IMG/VR virus record: IMGVR_UViG_3300029922_000029
Coordinates: 44,700 to 108,699 of that record
Length of the DNA stretch: 64,000 bases
From: a virus
Strand: one strand, 5' to 3'
The translations under genes and the position numbers were made by a program. Under the pieces are notes generated by a model, which ran no database searches, was not told where the DNA came from, and was given only the letters and a program-made list of their open reading frames with translations. Shown piece by piece: positions 14,164 through 21,266 of this stretch (the first letter of the stretch is position 1; every line of letters starts with the position of its first letter).

Positions 14164-14767
14164 GATCTGGCTGACCTCTGACCAGCACTTTGGACATCGG
14201 AACGTTATCACCTACTGTTCTCGGCCCTTCAAAGATGTGGATCACATGAAAGAAGAGCTCGTGAGTCGGTTCAACGCAAAGGTGAGCCATGATGACATGA
14301 CTTGGCACCTGGGCGACTTCTCCATGCATCCGCGCGAGCTAGATGTGCTGCGAAGACTGAATGGTTGGCATGCCCTAGTTGTTGGAAATCATGATGGCTG
14401 CCATCCGGTTCAGTGTAAGAGCGATGAAAAGCTGAAGCGACTGACGCAAGTCTACCTGGATGCTGGTTTCGCTGAGGTATCTACCGAAGATAAACTAGTG
14501 ATGACGGATCACCCGTTTGAAACCATTAAACTCCATCACATGCCGTACAGTGGTGACCACGGAGAGAAGGAGCGATTCACGCAGTACAGGCCCCAAGATG
14601 ACGGACTCTGGCTACTTCACGGGCACGTCCATACGGAATGGAAAGTTCGTGGTAAGCAGATTAATATCGGTGTTGACCAGTGGGGCTATGCGCCAGTAGC
14701 ACTCGACACGATCAAAGAGATCGTACGTAACAAGGAGAATAAAAATGACGGTCACGCTGACAAATGA
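14156..14767 (+). CDS. Calcineurin-like metallophosphoesterase
   Basis: 203 aa. All signature blocks are present: TSDQHFGH (D-x-H), HLGDFS (GD), VVGNHDG (GNHD), KLHHMPYSGDH and HGHVHTE (GHxH). The start MHKIWL at 14156 follows GGGGGAGAGG. Members hydrolyse phosphodiesters or phosphomonoesters with two metal ions; this short type occurs in many phages with nucleotide, RNA-repair or signal-cleaving roles. A second, unrelated-looking phosphoesterase lies at 18408-19190 on the other strand. Confidence 0.82.
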   Translation: MHKIWLTSDQHFGHRNVITYCSRPFKDVDHMKEELVSRFNAKVSHDDMTWHLGDFSMHPRELDVLRRLNGWHALVVGNHDGCHPVQCKSDEKLKRLTQVYLDAGFAEVSTEDKLVMTDHPFETIKLHHMPYSGDHGEKERFTQYRPQDDGLWLLHGHVHTEWKVRGKQINIGVDQWGYAPVALDTIKEIVRNKENKNDGHADK

Positions 14768-14858
14768 AGGCATGTGGTTTGTTTCTTTTGTAGTTCTGGT
14801 AGGTGCGATAGCCGGGGGGCTCTGCTTCAACCACCTTGTGTCGCAAATCAAAAAATGA
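14745..14858 (+). CDS. 37-aa membrane microprotein
   Basis: CAAGGAG lies 7 nt before the ATG. A single hydrophobic helix (MWFVSFVVLVGAIAGGLCF) is followed by a short polar tail. It overlaps the end of the phosphoesterase gene and joins the next gene as ATGA. Confidence 0.45.
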   Translation: MTVTLTNEGMWFVSFVVLVGAIAGGLCFNHLVSQIKK

Positions 14859-15157
14859 AGATCCGAGTCGAAGACGGATTCGGCCGGCCAGTGGGGATGC
14901 TAGAGATTCCGGAGAGCTTCACCGCCCAGGTGTCCGTCCGGATTGAGTGGCATACTAAGATCAAGCACGGCCTGAATGAGCACGGCTACGTGCACAGTAT
15001 CGTTCTACCTCTTGGAGAGGTCATACCCTATGGCTGGCACATCAGGACCGGTTGGAAAGAGCGGGAGCGGCTCAAACGTGCCGGGCTTCTGTTGCCTTAC
15101 GAGGAGATCATACGGTACCGGCTGAACGAGGAGAAAACAAAATGGGTGAAGATTTAG
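14855..15157 (+). CDS. Hypothetical beta-rich protein
   Basis: 100 aa from the ATGA overlap at 14855. Strand-like segments (FGRPVGMLEIP, AQVSVRIEWHTKIKHGLNEH) and a basic helix (GWKERERLKRAGLL) before a charged end. Family unknown. The in-frame extension back to 14774 is not needed and lacks a ribosome site. Confidence 0.56.
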   Translation: MKIRVEDGFGRPVGMLEIPESFTAQVSVRIEWHTKIKHGLNEHGYVHSIVLPLGEVIPYGWHIRTGWKERERLKRAGLLLPYEEIIRYRLNEEKTKWVKI

Positions 15158-15513
15158 TCAGGCCAAGCGGTGAAGATCGAGTCAGTGTAAGTAATGAAGA
15201 TCGAGTCAGGCCAAGCATGGGTGCTCTAGTTAGTGCAAGCAGTGAAGGTCCAGTCAGTCCAGCCAGTGGCGCTCCAGTCGACCCCAAAGAGAAGTACCTC
15301 CTGATTGTCCGCCGCTGGAAATACTACTGGATGAGTCAAGAAGACAGCTACCCGGAACGCGCTAGGAGGGTGGATGCCAACATGGTCCATGACCTGGCTC
15401 GAAGGCTGGCTGATGAAGAGTTCGGGCCTACCTCAATCACGAAAACAAAGGAGAATGAAAATGGTGAAGATCGATCTGGCAGACCTGAAGAAAATGTCCC
15501 AGGCACTCCTTAA
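15142..15513 (+). CDS. Protein with degenerate N-terminal repeats
   Basis: 123 aa. Residues 4-46 consist of short repeats (VRPSGEDRVSVSNEDRVRPS and onward) encoded by imperfect 24-bp DNA repeats of the form GAAGATCGAGTCAG. The remainder (KEKYLLIVRRWKYYWMSQED, MVHDLARRLADEEF) is a compact helical domain. The repeat tract looks like recent expansion. Unknown function. Confidence 0.48.
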   Translation: MGEDLVRPSGEDRVSVSNEDRVRPSMGALVSASSEGPVSPASGAPVDPKEKYLLIVRRWKYYWMSQEDSYPERARRVDANMVHDLARRLADEEFGPTSITKTKENENGEDRSGRPEENVPGTP

Positions 15514-15700
15514 GGATCCGACCAATAACAAGGCCCACACTGAGTTCCGGATTCAGTTCAATCCGATTTTAGTGGCTCACTTGCTCGACGACCTCGAGTA
15601 TGCACTTAAGCTGTTGAAAGAGGGGAAGACCAAATTCGCGCCCCACACAACAAACAGTAATGTGGATGATTTCCTGAAGAAGTATGAGGTGAAAGGGTGA
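15461..15700 (+). CDS. Small hypothetical protein
   Basis: 79 aa. The ATG at 15461 lies 8 nt after AAAGGAG, so it is preferred over the ATG at 15455. Helical (DLADLKKMSQALLKDPTN, AHLLDDLEYALKLLKEGK). It overlaps the 3' end of the repeat protein gene and ends in a GTGA overlap. Confidence 0.55.
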   Translation: MVKIDLADLKKMSQALLKDPTNNKAHTEFRIQFNPILVAHLLDDLEYALKLLKEGKTKFAPHTTNSNVDDFLKKYEVKG

Positions 15701-15915
15701 AAAAATTCGAGAAAGGTACCCGCGTCCGGTTTCATGGGTTTGCCTGGAATTCAGCATCCATGACAGCTGCTCTTTGTAAGGATGTCTGCCGCCTAGTTGA
15801 GGAGGACTTCGATTGGCCTGTGCCTATCATGTGGAAAGTGAAAAATGAAATCTCTGGGCGAACCCATATCGTCCATCCTTTTCAATGTAGGAAGATGAAG
15901 AAGCAGGACATATGA
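15697..15915 (+). CDS. Small SH3-like protein
   Basis: 72 aa, GTG start in a GTGA overlap. KKFEKGTRVRFHGFAW and VPIMWKVKNEISGRTHIVHP give a short barrel-like strand pattern similar to KOW/SH3-like nucleic-acid-binding proteins. This is an analogy only. Confidence 0.52.
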   Translation: MKKFEKGTRVRFHGFAWNSASMTAALCKDVCRLVEEDFDWPVPIMWKVKNEISGRTHIVHPFQCRKMKKQDI

Positions 15916-16226
15916 GAGTTAAAAACTACAGTAAAGAAACAGTGACGACCGAAGACCTTAAACGCCATAACGAAAAGTATTCGGACTCAAGTGAAGAATC
16001 ACGTACTCCTGAAGCCATCCTCGCTGACTTTCAAGATGAAGACTCTGCAATCAGTATGATGGAACTTCACTATCTGGCATGCTGGCTCATGACTGAACGT
16101 GAGCAGTTTAAAAAAGCACTCGAGGAGATTGACAGTTTCGATGCCGATCCATTTCTTCATAACCATGCCAACCCGGCAATGTGTGCGATCTGTGTCGCTA
16201 AGCGAGCCCTCGGAAAAGAGGAGTGA
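15912..16226 (+). CDS. Hypothetical acidic protein
   Basis: 104 aa with an ATGA-type overlap at its start. Acidic (SEESRTPEAILADFQDEDS) with a C-terminal MCAICVAKRALG motif that may complete a metal site with His residues (HNHANPAMC). Family unknown. Confidence 0.55.
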   Translation: MRVKNYSKETVTTEDLKRHNEKYSDSSEESRTPEAILADFQDEDSAISMMELHYLACWLMTEREQFKKALEEIDSFDADPFLHNHANPAMCAICVAKRALGKEE

Positions 16227-16227
16227 G

Positions 16228-16710
16228 ATGAGCGCAATTCTAAGCCCTGACCTTAAGTACCGCTATGTCCTGACTCGCCAAATCCCACAAGCGGTGAGGT
16301 GGGTGAAGCCCTGTCTGTTTGTAATGTTAAATCCATCGAAAGCAACAGCCGAGCTCGACGACCCCACAATCCGGAGATGCCTTGGCTTTGCGAAACGTGA
16401 AGTCTGTACCTCGCTGACAGTCGTCAATCTTTTCGCTCTCCGGTCCACCGACCCAAAAGCGCTTCTGAAAGCAGAAGATCCAGTGGGGATAGAGAACGAC
16501 CACCATATCCAAGAGCAGGTACTTAAGCACTCCACGGGCTGGATCATTGCGGCATGGGGCGCTCATCCGATGGCAATCAAACGAGCCCAGCATGTCATTC
16601 CGATGCTGGGTGATGTTCACTGTTTGGGTACCACCAAAAACGGAAGTCCGCGGCATCCGCTCTATGTGAGGTCGGATCAACCGTTCGTTAAATATAAAGG
16701 AGCCGTATGA
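16228..16710 (+). CDS. DUF1643 family protein
   Basis: 160 aa. RYVLTRQI ... LFVMLNPSKATAELDDPTIRRCLGFAKRE ... VVNLFALRSTDP ... AAWGAHP ... LGTTKNGSPRHPLYV is the complete motif series of DUF1643, a common phage and plasmid family of unknown activity. The start at MSAILS follows GAGGAGTGAG; a longer in-frame extension to 16099 overlaps the previous gene and is rejected. Its biochemical role is not established. Confidence 0.82.
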   Translation: MSAILSPDLKYRYVLTRQIPQAVRWVKPCLFVMLNPSKATAELDDPTIRRCLGFAKREVCTSLTVVNLFALRSTDPKALLKAEDPVGIENDHHIQEQVLKHSTGWIIAAWGAHPMAIKRAQHVIPMLGDVHCLGTTKNGSPRHPLYVRSDQPFVKYKGAV

Positions 16711-16874
16711 CCCCAGCAGAAACAAAAGCCTACAACAAAGGCTTAGAAGCCGCAGCCAAGCTGGCGGGTTACCAAGTCTTTGAGGTGCGGGATGAAAAGA
16801 ACCGACTGCACACATGGCAAGTCGGAGAGGCTATCGCGAAGCTGATCCGAGCCAAGAAAAAGAAAGTCAAATGA
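16707..16874 (+). CDS. Small basic protein
   Basis: 55 aa in a tight overlap (ATGA) with the DUF1643 gene, with AAAGGAG 6 nt upstream. Helical and very basic at the end (EAIAKLIRAKKKKVK), so nucleic-acid binding is possible. It overlaps the next gene as ATGA. Confidence 0.52.
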   Translation: MTPAETKAYNKGLEAAAKLAGYQVFEVRDEKNRLHTWQVGEAIAKLIRAKKKKVK

Positions 16875-17140
16875 CTCTCTACCAACTGTGGGAGCAAATT
16901 GGAACTATCGGGCTAAGGGACTCTGATCCCGGCTGCTTCAAGTTCTACCAGCTTCAGGAGCGTAGAGCCTACGCCGGCGACCACCAGCCTGTGCTAGATT
17001 TGATCAAGTACCTACTGAAGGAGCGTGACCATTACAGGGACTTATTCCTGGATAAAAAACTCAGCGAGCCGTTGCCACCGATAGTTTTGTGTAAGTGTTG
17101 CGCTCCAGCCGTGCAACTAGAAGGACCAAAAACAAAATGA
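16871..17140 (+). CDS. Hypothetical protein
   Basis: 89 aa. Starts in an ATGA overlap. MTLYQLWEQIGTIGL and a helix (VLDLIKYLLKERDHYRDLF), ending with LCKCCAPA, a Cys cluster. No known family. Confidence 0.55.
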   Translation: MTLYQLWEQIGTIGLRDSDPGCFKFYQLQERRAYAGDHQPVLDLIKYLLKERDHYRDLFLDKKLSEPLPPIVLCKCCAPAVQLEGPKTK

Positions 17141-17502
17141 CAAAAGACGAAAGAAAAGTCCTCCGTGATCTAGCTAATCAATCTACCTTGGTGAATGCCT
17201 GGTATCCCCATCACGGCGGAAAAGATAGTACGGCCGAAGCAACAGTCCGCGGTCCGTTCAATCGTTGGTTCAAGTGCACAAACATTGAGCTTAAGTACAG
17301 CCATCATGTCGCTGAAGACTACGACGACTGCCGGTTCGCCGCGGCCGCGATGAATAATCTGGTCCCATTACTGGATGAAGTGGACCGACTGGAGGCCGAG
17401 ACCAAGAAGCTGCGAGCCCTTGTCAACAAAAACGCTGAAGCCTGCGAAGGGCTGAGCCAGGAAATCGACAGACTTTGCCGCGCGCAGAACAATTCCAGAT
17501 AA
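17137..17502 (+). CDS. Hypothetical protein, Lar-like pattern
   Basis: 121 aa, ATGA overlap at the start. LVNAWYPHHGGKDSTAEATVRGPFNRW ... DDCRFAAAAMNNLVPLLDEVDRL: the closing segment resembles the D-A-x-F-I-A-x-A-R-N-x-x-P-x-L-L motif shared by many short phage early proteins. It ends with a coiled-coil helix and Cys residues. Function unknown. Confidence 0.58.
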   Translation: MTKDERKVLRDLANQSTLVNAWYPHHGGKDSTAEATVRGPFNRWFKCTNIELKYSHHVAEDYDDCRFAAAAMNNLVPLLDEVDRLEAETKKLRALVNKNAEACEGLSQEIDRLCRAQNNSR

Positions 17503-17531
17503 CCCAGCAGTACAACCCCAGGAGAATCAAA

Positions 17532-17738
17532 ATGAGTGTCCAAGCCCATGTCCAAACTGTGATCAACAAGATTAACGAAAAGGCTGAGCGCAATACCGAG
17601 CAAACGGTAGAAAACCTCGTGAATAAAATCATCTCGACCAAAGCCGACATTGCGCAGAGCCAAAAGAACCTCGTGGAGTACACCAAGCAACTCAAAGAGC
17701 TTGAGATGCCTACGCCTGTCACGTTGGACCTCGAATAA
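17532..17738 (+). CDS. Small coiled-coil protein
   Basis: 68 aa, start set by AGGAGAATCAAA. Entirely helical with heptad spacing (HVQTVINKINEKAERNTEQ, VEYTKQLKELEM). Likely a short coiled coil. Its TAA shares one base with the next ATG. Confidence 0.55.
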   Translation: MSVQAHVQTVINKINEKAERNTEQTVENLVNKIISTKADIAQSQKNLVEYTKQLKELEMPTPVTLDLE

Positions 17739-17968
17739 TGGAGGTCTCACTCGTACTCAAAAATTGGGGCATCAAGCAAGATGCTGAGACAAAGCTTCCC
17801 AAGCTGGTCGGCTCTTTCGGAGTCATGGCTGGCGAGAAAGAAATTAGTTCCCAGGAATTCAATGAGGGTTACACACATAAGAAAGTCACCTTCAGCCCAG
17901 GACTCACTACGAAGATCCAGACTCTTGAAGCAGAGATCCAGGCGGAATTGACCCAGCTGTTGTCGTGA
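17738..17968 (+). CDS. Hypothetical protein, last of the plus-strand run
   Basis: 76 aa. SLVLKNWGIKQDAETKLPKL, then FGVMAGEKEISSQEF and a C-terminal helix (IQTLEAEIQAELTQLL). The alternating strands suggest a small beta sandwich. Unknown family. The tRNA-like gene and a terminator follow. Confidence 0.55.
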   Translation: MEVSLVLKNWGIKQDAETKLPKLVGSFGVMAGEKEISSQEFNEGYTHKKVTFSPGLTTKIQTLEAEIQAELTQLLS

Positions 17969-17986
17969 GGTAGGATCATCCTCTGT

Positions 17987-18061
17987 TCCGGGGTGCACCA
18001 CAAGTAGGTGAGCACACTGTTAATGTGCCGTATGCTGGAGCGTTACCAGCCCCCGGAGCCA
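17987..18061 (+). tRNA. tRNA-Asn (anticodon GTT), atypical loops, CCA encoded
   Basis: A full cloverleaf can be drawn. The acceptor is TCCGGGG (17987-17993) paired with CCCCGGA (18051-18057). The D stem is CACC/GGTG around ACAAGTA. The anticodon stem is GCACA/TGTGC around CTGTTAA, with GTT at 34-36. A 5-nt variable loop follows, then T stem GCTGG/CCAGC around AGCGTTA. Discriminator G and CCA are encoded (18058-18061), and G73 is usual for tRNA-Asn. Oddities: the D loop lacks the GG pair and the T loop lacks TTC, so the elbow contacts would be abnormal. It may be a divergent functional tRNA, a decoy or a tRNA-like RNA. Confidence 0.7.
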
Positions 18062-18067
18062 TAAATC

Positions 18068-18104
18068 AAACGCTGACTTCTCTTCGGAGGGTCAGCGTTT
18101 TTTT
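18068..18104 (+). terminator. Rho-independent terminator after tRNA
   Basis: AAACGCTGAC (18068-18077) pairs with GTCAGCGTTT (18091-18100) around a 13-nt loop and is followed by a T run. It ends the plus-strand gene run. Its reverse complement may also stop minus-strand transcripts from the gene ending at 18092. Confidence 0.85.
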
Positions 18105-18430
18105 ACTTTACCCATCAGAAGCGGCCGCAAAACCGCCCTGAACATCTGAGCCGCGATGTGCTCGACGATGAGCTCCTCGAGGTCCTCGTGGAGCGATGTG
18201 TTCTCGACTCCGAGTTCGTCAAGCACGGCATGCCCGAACTCGTGCAGAAACGTTTCCCAGCGGTGAGCGCTGTCCTGAGTCTGGTCAATCTTGATGGTTC
18301 GGGTTTCTGGATTCGTCGTACCCACGACGCCATCCTTGAGGTCAGCCGTCAGCTTCACCTTCCAGTGGTGACCCAGGATCCGCACGTACCGCGGGATATC
18401 GGGAAGGTCAGCCACGGTAGAGCTCGCCAT
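18092..18430 (-). CDS. HExxH metallopeptidase-like protein (ImmA/SprT type)
   Basis: 112 aa from the ATG at 18430; an upstream in-frame extension overlaps the phosphoesterase gene and reads as low-complexity Ser/Arg/Thr. WETFLHEFGHAVLDELG (residues 58-74) holds the zincin motif HEFGH, followed 20 residues later by EELIVEHIAAQM, which could provide the third ligand. The layout matches short ImmA/IrrE or SprT-like phage peptidases. Substrate unknown; it is the last gene of the minus-strand run. Confidence 0.65.
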   Translation of the reverse strand: MASSTVADLPDIPRYVRILGHHWKVKLTADLKDGVVGTTNPETRTIKIDQTQDSAHRWETFLHEFGHAVLDELGVENTSLHEDLEELIVEHIAAQMFRAVLRPLLMGKVKKR

Positions 18431-19190
18431 TCCAGAAGGCCTGGACGTCTCCCTTTTTAATGTCGGTCTCGTGGATCCGGATCGGCTCGTGGTGGAACCA
18501 ACCGCTCGACGGATCGTAGTGGATGATGGAGAAGCCAAGGCTCCAGTTCGGCGTCTGCTTCAGGTACCGGAACACGTCCATCCGCTTGTCACCCAACCAC
18601 CCCGGGCAGATCGCGACTTTAGGCTTCTGGTCGAGGCCTACCAAATAGGCTTCCTCAGCCCGGTGCACGTGCCCGTAGATATGCGATACCAGCGCGCGCT
18701 GAACACTGAGGCGAGGATTCGGGGCAAACGGCTCGTGACGGGCCCAGAGATGAGATCCCAGTACCTGGTGGCGCTGATCCGCGTGGTAGGGGATCCAGGT
18801 CCAATGCTTGCGCTCGTGCATCTTGAACAAGCCTGAGACGGAGTAAATACCGTAGAGCGGCATGGCATTTTGGATCAGGAACCGCTCGAGCCGGAACTCG
18901 TGATTTCCCTCGAGGTAGATCTTCTTGACGCCGTGAAACGCGGAGTCGAATTCATCCAGCCCCACATTGACGTCATCAATCTCTTCCTTGGCACTCGGGA
19001 TCACATCCGGGTGCCGTAGCCCATGCATCTGGAAACCGTAGAAGTCGGCGTAATCGCCGAGCACCACGAGTTCGTCCAGGCGGGGTAGCTTCTTTGCTAT
19101 TTTCATCGCGAGCGCGTAAGCCCGGCGATGATGGAAGGGGCGGTGTGTATCCGGAATCACGAGCGCGATCTTGGATTGTGCCATCTCCAC
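18408..19190 (-). CDS. Calcineurin-like metallophosphoesterase
   Basis: About 260 aa; a GTG at 19190 or an ATG at 19184 may start it. Motifs in order: VIPDTHRPFHH (D-x-H), VVLGDYADFYG (GD), LEGNHEFRLE (GNHE), WARHEP and IYGHVHRAEEA (GHxH). It is a complete binuclear metal site. Phage proteins of this type have been tied to phosphodiesterase and DNA/RNA-repair roles. It overlaps the metallopeptidase gene downstream. Its promoter is probably in the 19191-19305 gap (TATAGT near 19238 on the minus strand), but this is weak. Confidence 0.82.
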   Translation of the reverse strand: MEMAQSKIALVIPDTHRPFHHRRAYALAMKIAKKLPRLDELVVLGDYADFYGFQMHGLRHPDVIPSAKEEIDDVNVGLDEFDSAFHGVKKIYLEGNHEFRLERFLIQNAMPLYGIYSVSGLFKMHERKHWTWIPYHADQRHQVLGSHLWARHEPFAPNPRLSVQRALVSHIYGHVHRAEEAYLVGLDQKPKVAICPGWLGDKRMDVFRYLKQTPNWSLGFSIIHYDPSSGWFHHEPIRIHETDIKKGDVQAFWNGELYRG

Positions 19191-19305
19191 AAGCCTGACA
19201 TGAGCGCGTCCTCAGTGCAAATTTTTACACTATACGTGTGTAGTCGGAGATTGGCTCTAGTGGCCCAAACTAATAAAATAATGCTATTGTGATAGTCTTG
19301 TCAGT

Positions 19306-20131
19306 ATGGTAGCTTTCATTCATAGCACAAGCAAAAGATCTAACAGATAAACAGTTTGATTTTCTAAAAGTACTAAGACGCTCTGATATTCCACGGACTT
19401 CACTGGGTACAATGTGGCTATGTGAATGTAAATGCGGAGAGAAGAAAGACGTGCCAGCCAGACGACTTGTGAATAAGCTCACCAAGAGCTGTGGCTGCCT
19501 GAGGCGGCGTGGTTTCCCAGAGAGGAAAATAGACCTTACTGGAGAAAAATTCGATCGGCTAAAAGTACTACGGGCTTTACCACGAGAACCAGGTGATCTG
19601 AGCTTTTCTCCTCGCACAGTTAAATGGCTATGCAAGTGCAAGTGCGGAAATGAGATCGTGGCGATAGCCAATAATCTACATGCAAAAAAGGTTAGGAGCT
19701 GTGGCTGTCTTCGTGATGAGGCGTGCACAAAGACAGCTAAAAGCAGAGCTTTCCCAGATCTGCAGTCCGCTAAGAACTATCTATTCCATATGTATACTCG
19801 GGGCGCAGAAAAGAGAGAACTCGAGTTCTCTCTTTCAAAAGAGGAGTTTCTGGTCCTTACTTCTCAAAATTGTCATTATTGCGGTATAGAGCCACTTCAG
19901 AAAGTAGCAGCGACCGCTAATAATCCAGATCTAGTGTATTTTTATAACGGCGTTGATCGAAAAGACAATGCTATTGGCTACACACTTCAAAACTGCACTC
20001 CCTGCTGTGGCAAATGTAATTTCTTAAAAAGAAGCACGAGCTACGAAGTCTTTGTAGCTCGAATAAGAAGAATAGCTGAGCATATGTCTCTAGTTAATAA
20101 AATAACTAATAATAATCAAATAGTTAAGTAG
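19306..20131 (+). pseudogene. HNH homing endonuclease with N-terminal frameshift
   Basis: The main frame (from about 19313) encodes two modules of the form D-L-T-x-(K/E)-x-F-x-x-L-K-V-L ... W-L-C-(E/K)-C-K-C-G ... S-C-G-C-L, then an HNH nuclease (NCHYCG ... YNGVDRKDNAIGY ... CCGKCNFLK). The first module starts at codons before any in-frame start. The ATG at 19306 reads MVAFIHSTSKRSN and then stops, and joins the main frame only if one A is removed from the AAAA run at 19333-19336. So the gene is frameshifted, carries an assembly error, or uses an internal ATG at 19412. It sits just past the tail tube gene in opposite orientation. Confidence 0.65.
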
Positions 20132-20846
20132 CATTCAAAAGGGCAATTGGGACTATGCGATCATATTGACACGATGCGCCTTCCATCACCAAAACCGATC
20201 CGCTCGACAGCGAGAACTGATGCCCCTGCACCTGGACTTGCTCGAGGTAAAACGCGCCCACCGAGTTGAAGTTCGCATCCTTGAAGTAGAACGCGAGCCC
20301 GAAGCCCTGGTGGAACAGATCGGAGGCCAGGTTGACATAAAAGTGATCGGCACCCGGAGACTGCGCGACCTGGTGGAAATTGTCCGACCCCGTGTCAAGC
20401 AGACGTGCCAACGGATCCACCGATGTCGAACCGTCTTCCAGCGTAATCGTGGACCCGGATGGGTTCGTTCCGATGTTGACCCCGTTCGTGTCATTGTAGT
20501 AGTAGGCGTAGAAAGTCTTGAGGAGCGATGGCCCGTAGTAGAAGACGCGACCGAGCTGCACGCTCCCGATCACACGGCCTGGAATGAAGTAGCAGCGCGA
20601 ACTTCCGACTTCGAAGATCTTCTGAAGCTGCTTCGACTGGCTGATGCCGGCGTTTTCGATCAACCCAATCGGATAGACCGTGCCGACGGATGCCACCGGG
20701 ATCTGGTCGAACACCGACACACCCGAGAGTTCGGGGGGACCGGACGCGATCAGGGAGGTTTCAGCCGAGATGAATTGGCCGCCCGACAATTCCTGTTGGA
20801 CGTGGTAGTTTCTGAAGTCCCAGTTATTGAGTGCGGTTTGTGCCAT
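20124..20846 (-). CDS. Putative tail tube protein
   Basis: 240 aa, Gly/Ser/Val-rich beta structure (PVASVGTVYPIGLIENAGISQ, SRCYFIPGRVIGSVQLGRVF). It lies one small gene downstream of the sheath, where contractile-tailed phages usually encode the inner tube. The sequence itself does not prove this, so the call rests on position, size and beta-rich composition. GGAGAGACGAGCAA precedes the ATG. Confidence 0.5.
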   Translation of the reverse strand: MAQTALNNWDFRNYHVQQELSGGQFISAETSLIASGPPELSGVSVFDQIPVASVGTVYPIGLIENAGISQSKQLQKIFEVGSSRCYFIPGRVIGSVQLGRVFYYGPSLLKTFYAYYYNDTNGVNIGTNPSGSTITLEDGSTSVDPLARLLDTGSDNFHQVAQSPGADHFYVNLASDLFHQGFGLAFYFKDANFNSVGAFYLEQVQVQGHQFSLSSGSVLVMEGASCQYDRIVPIALLNAT

Positions 20847-20876
20847 TTGCTCGTCTCTCCTCTAAATTAAAACAAT

Positions 20877-21263
20877 TTACCGTGCGATACTGTTTCCGCT
20901 AATGTCTGGGCCTGTTGAGCGAGTCATCGTGTCGGGCCCGACCGGGGTAGGCGCAGAACCCTTGGCTGGAGTCAGAGGGGCCTTGTTGGTCTGCTTGGTC
21001 TTTTGGTAGGCCTTGATCTTCTGGGTTGCGAGGGCTGTGCCGCCGCCCAACAGACCACCACCTACCGCGCCCTTCAGAGCTCCGCCCAGGCCACCGCGAT
21101 TGCCTTGCTCGTCTCTCCCCATAGCTCCTGTTGCGCCGCCGGCGACCGCGCCTGCGATCGCGCCACCCCGAACCAGTGGATTCTTGATCACTTTCTTGGC
21201 TGCGCCCAAGATTTGATTTGTATTAAAAGCGGAGGTTTTGAGAAGACCGATGGAGAATGTCAT
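20877..21263 (-). CDS. Glycine-zipper protein with MTFSxGL N-terminal signature
   Basis: 128 aa. It begins MTFSIGLLKTS, the signature found on about ten small proteins of the virion cluster. The middle is a long Gly/Ala tract (RGGAIAGAVAGGATGAMG, GGLGGALKGAVGGGLLGGG) typical of membrane-inserting glycine zippers. The C-terminus is Pro/Thr-rich and disordered. It lies between sheath and tube genes. A membrane-active, possibly injected protein is a reasonable guess. Confidence 0.6.
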   Translation of the reverse strand: MTFSIGLLKTSAFNTNQILGAAKKVIKNPLVRGGAIAGAVAGGATGAMGRDEQGNRGGLGGALKGAVGGGLLGGGTALATQKIKAYQKTKQTNKAPLTPAKGSAPTPVGPDTMTRSTGPDISGNSIAR

Positions 21264-21266
21264 CGA

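Noticed and set aside
18430-18538. N-terminal extension of the HExxH protein
   Set aside because: Ser/Arg/Thr-rich shadow of the overlapping phosphoesterase gene; the ATG at 18430 starts the conserved part.
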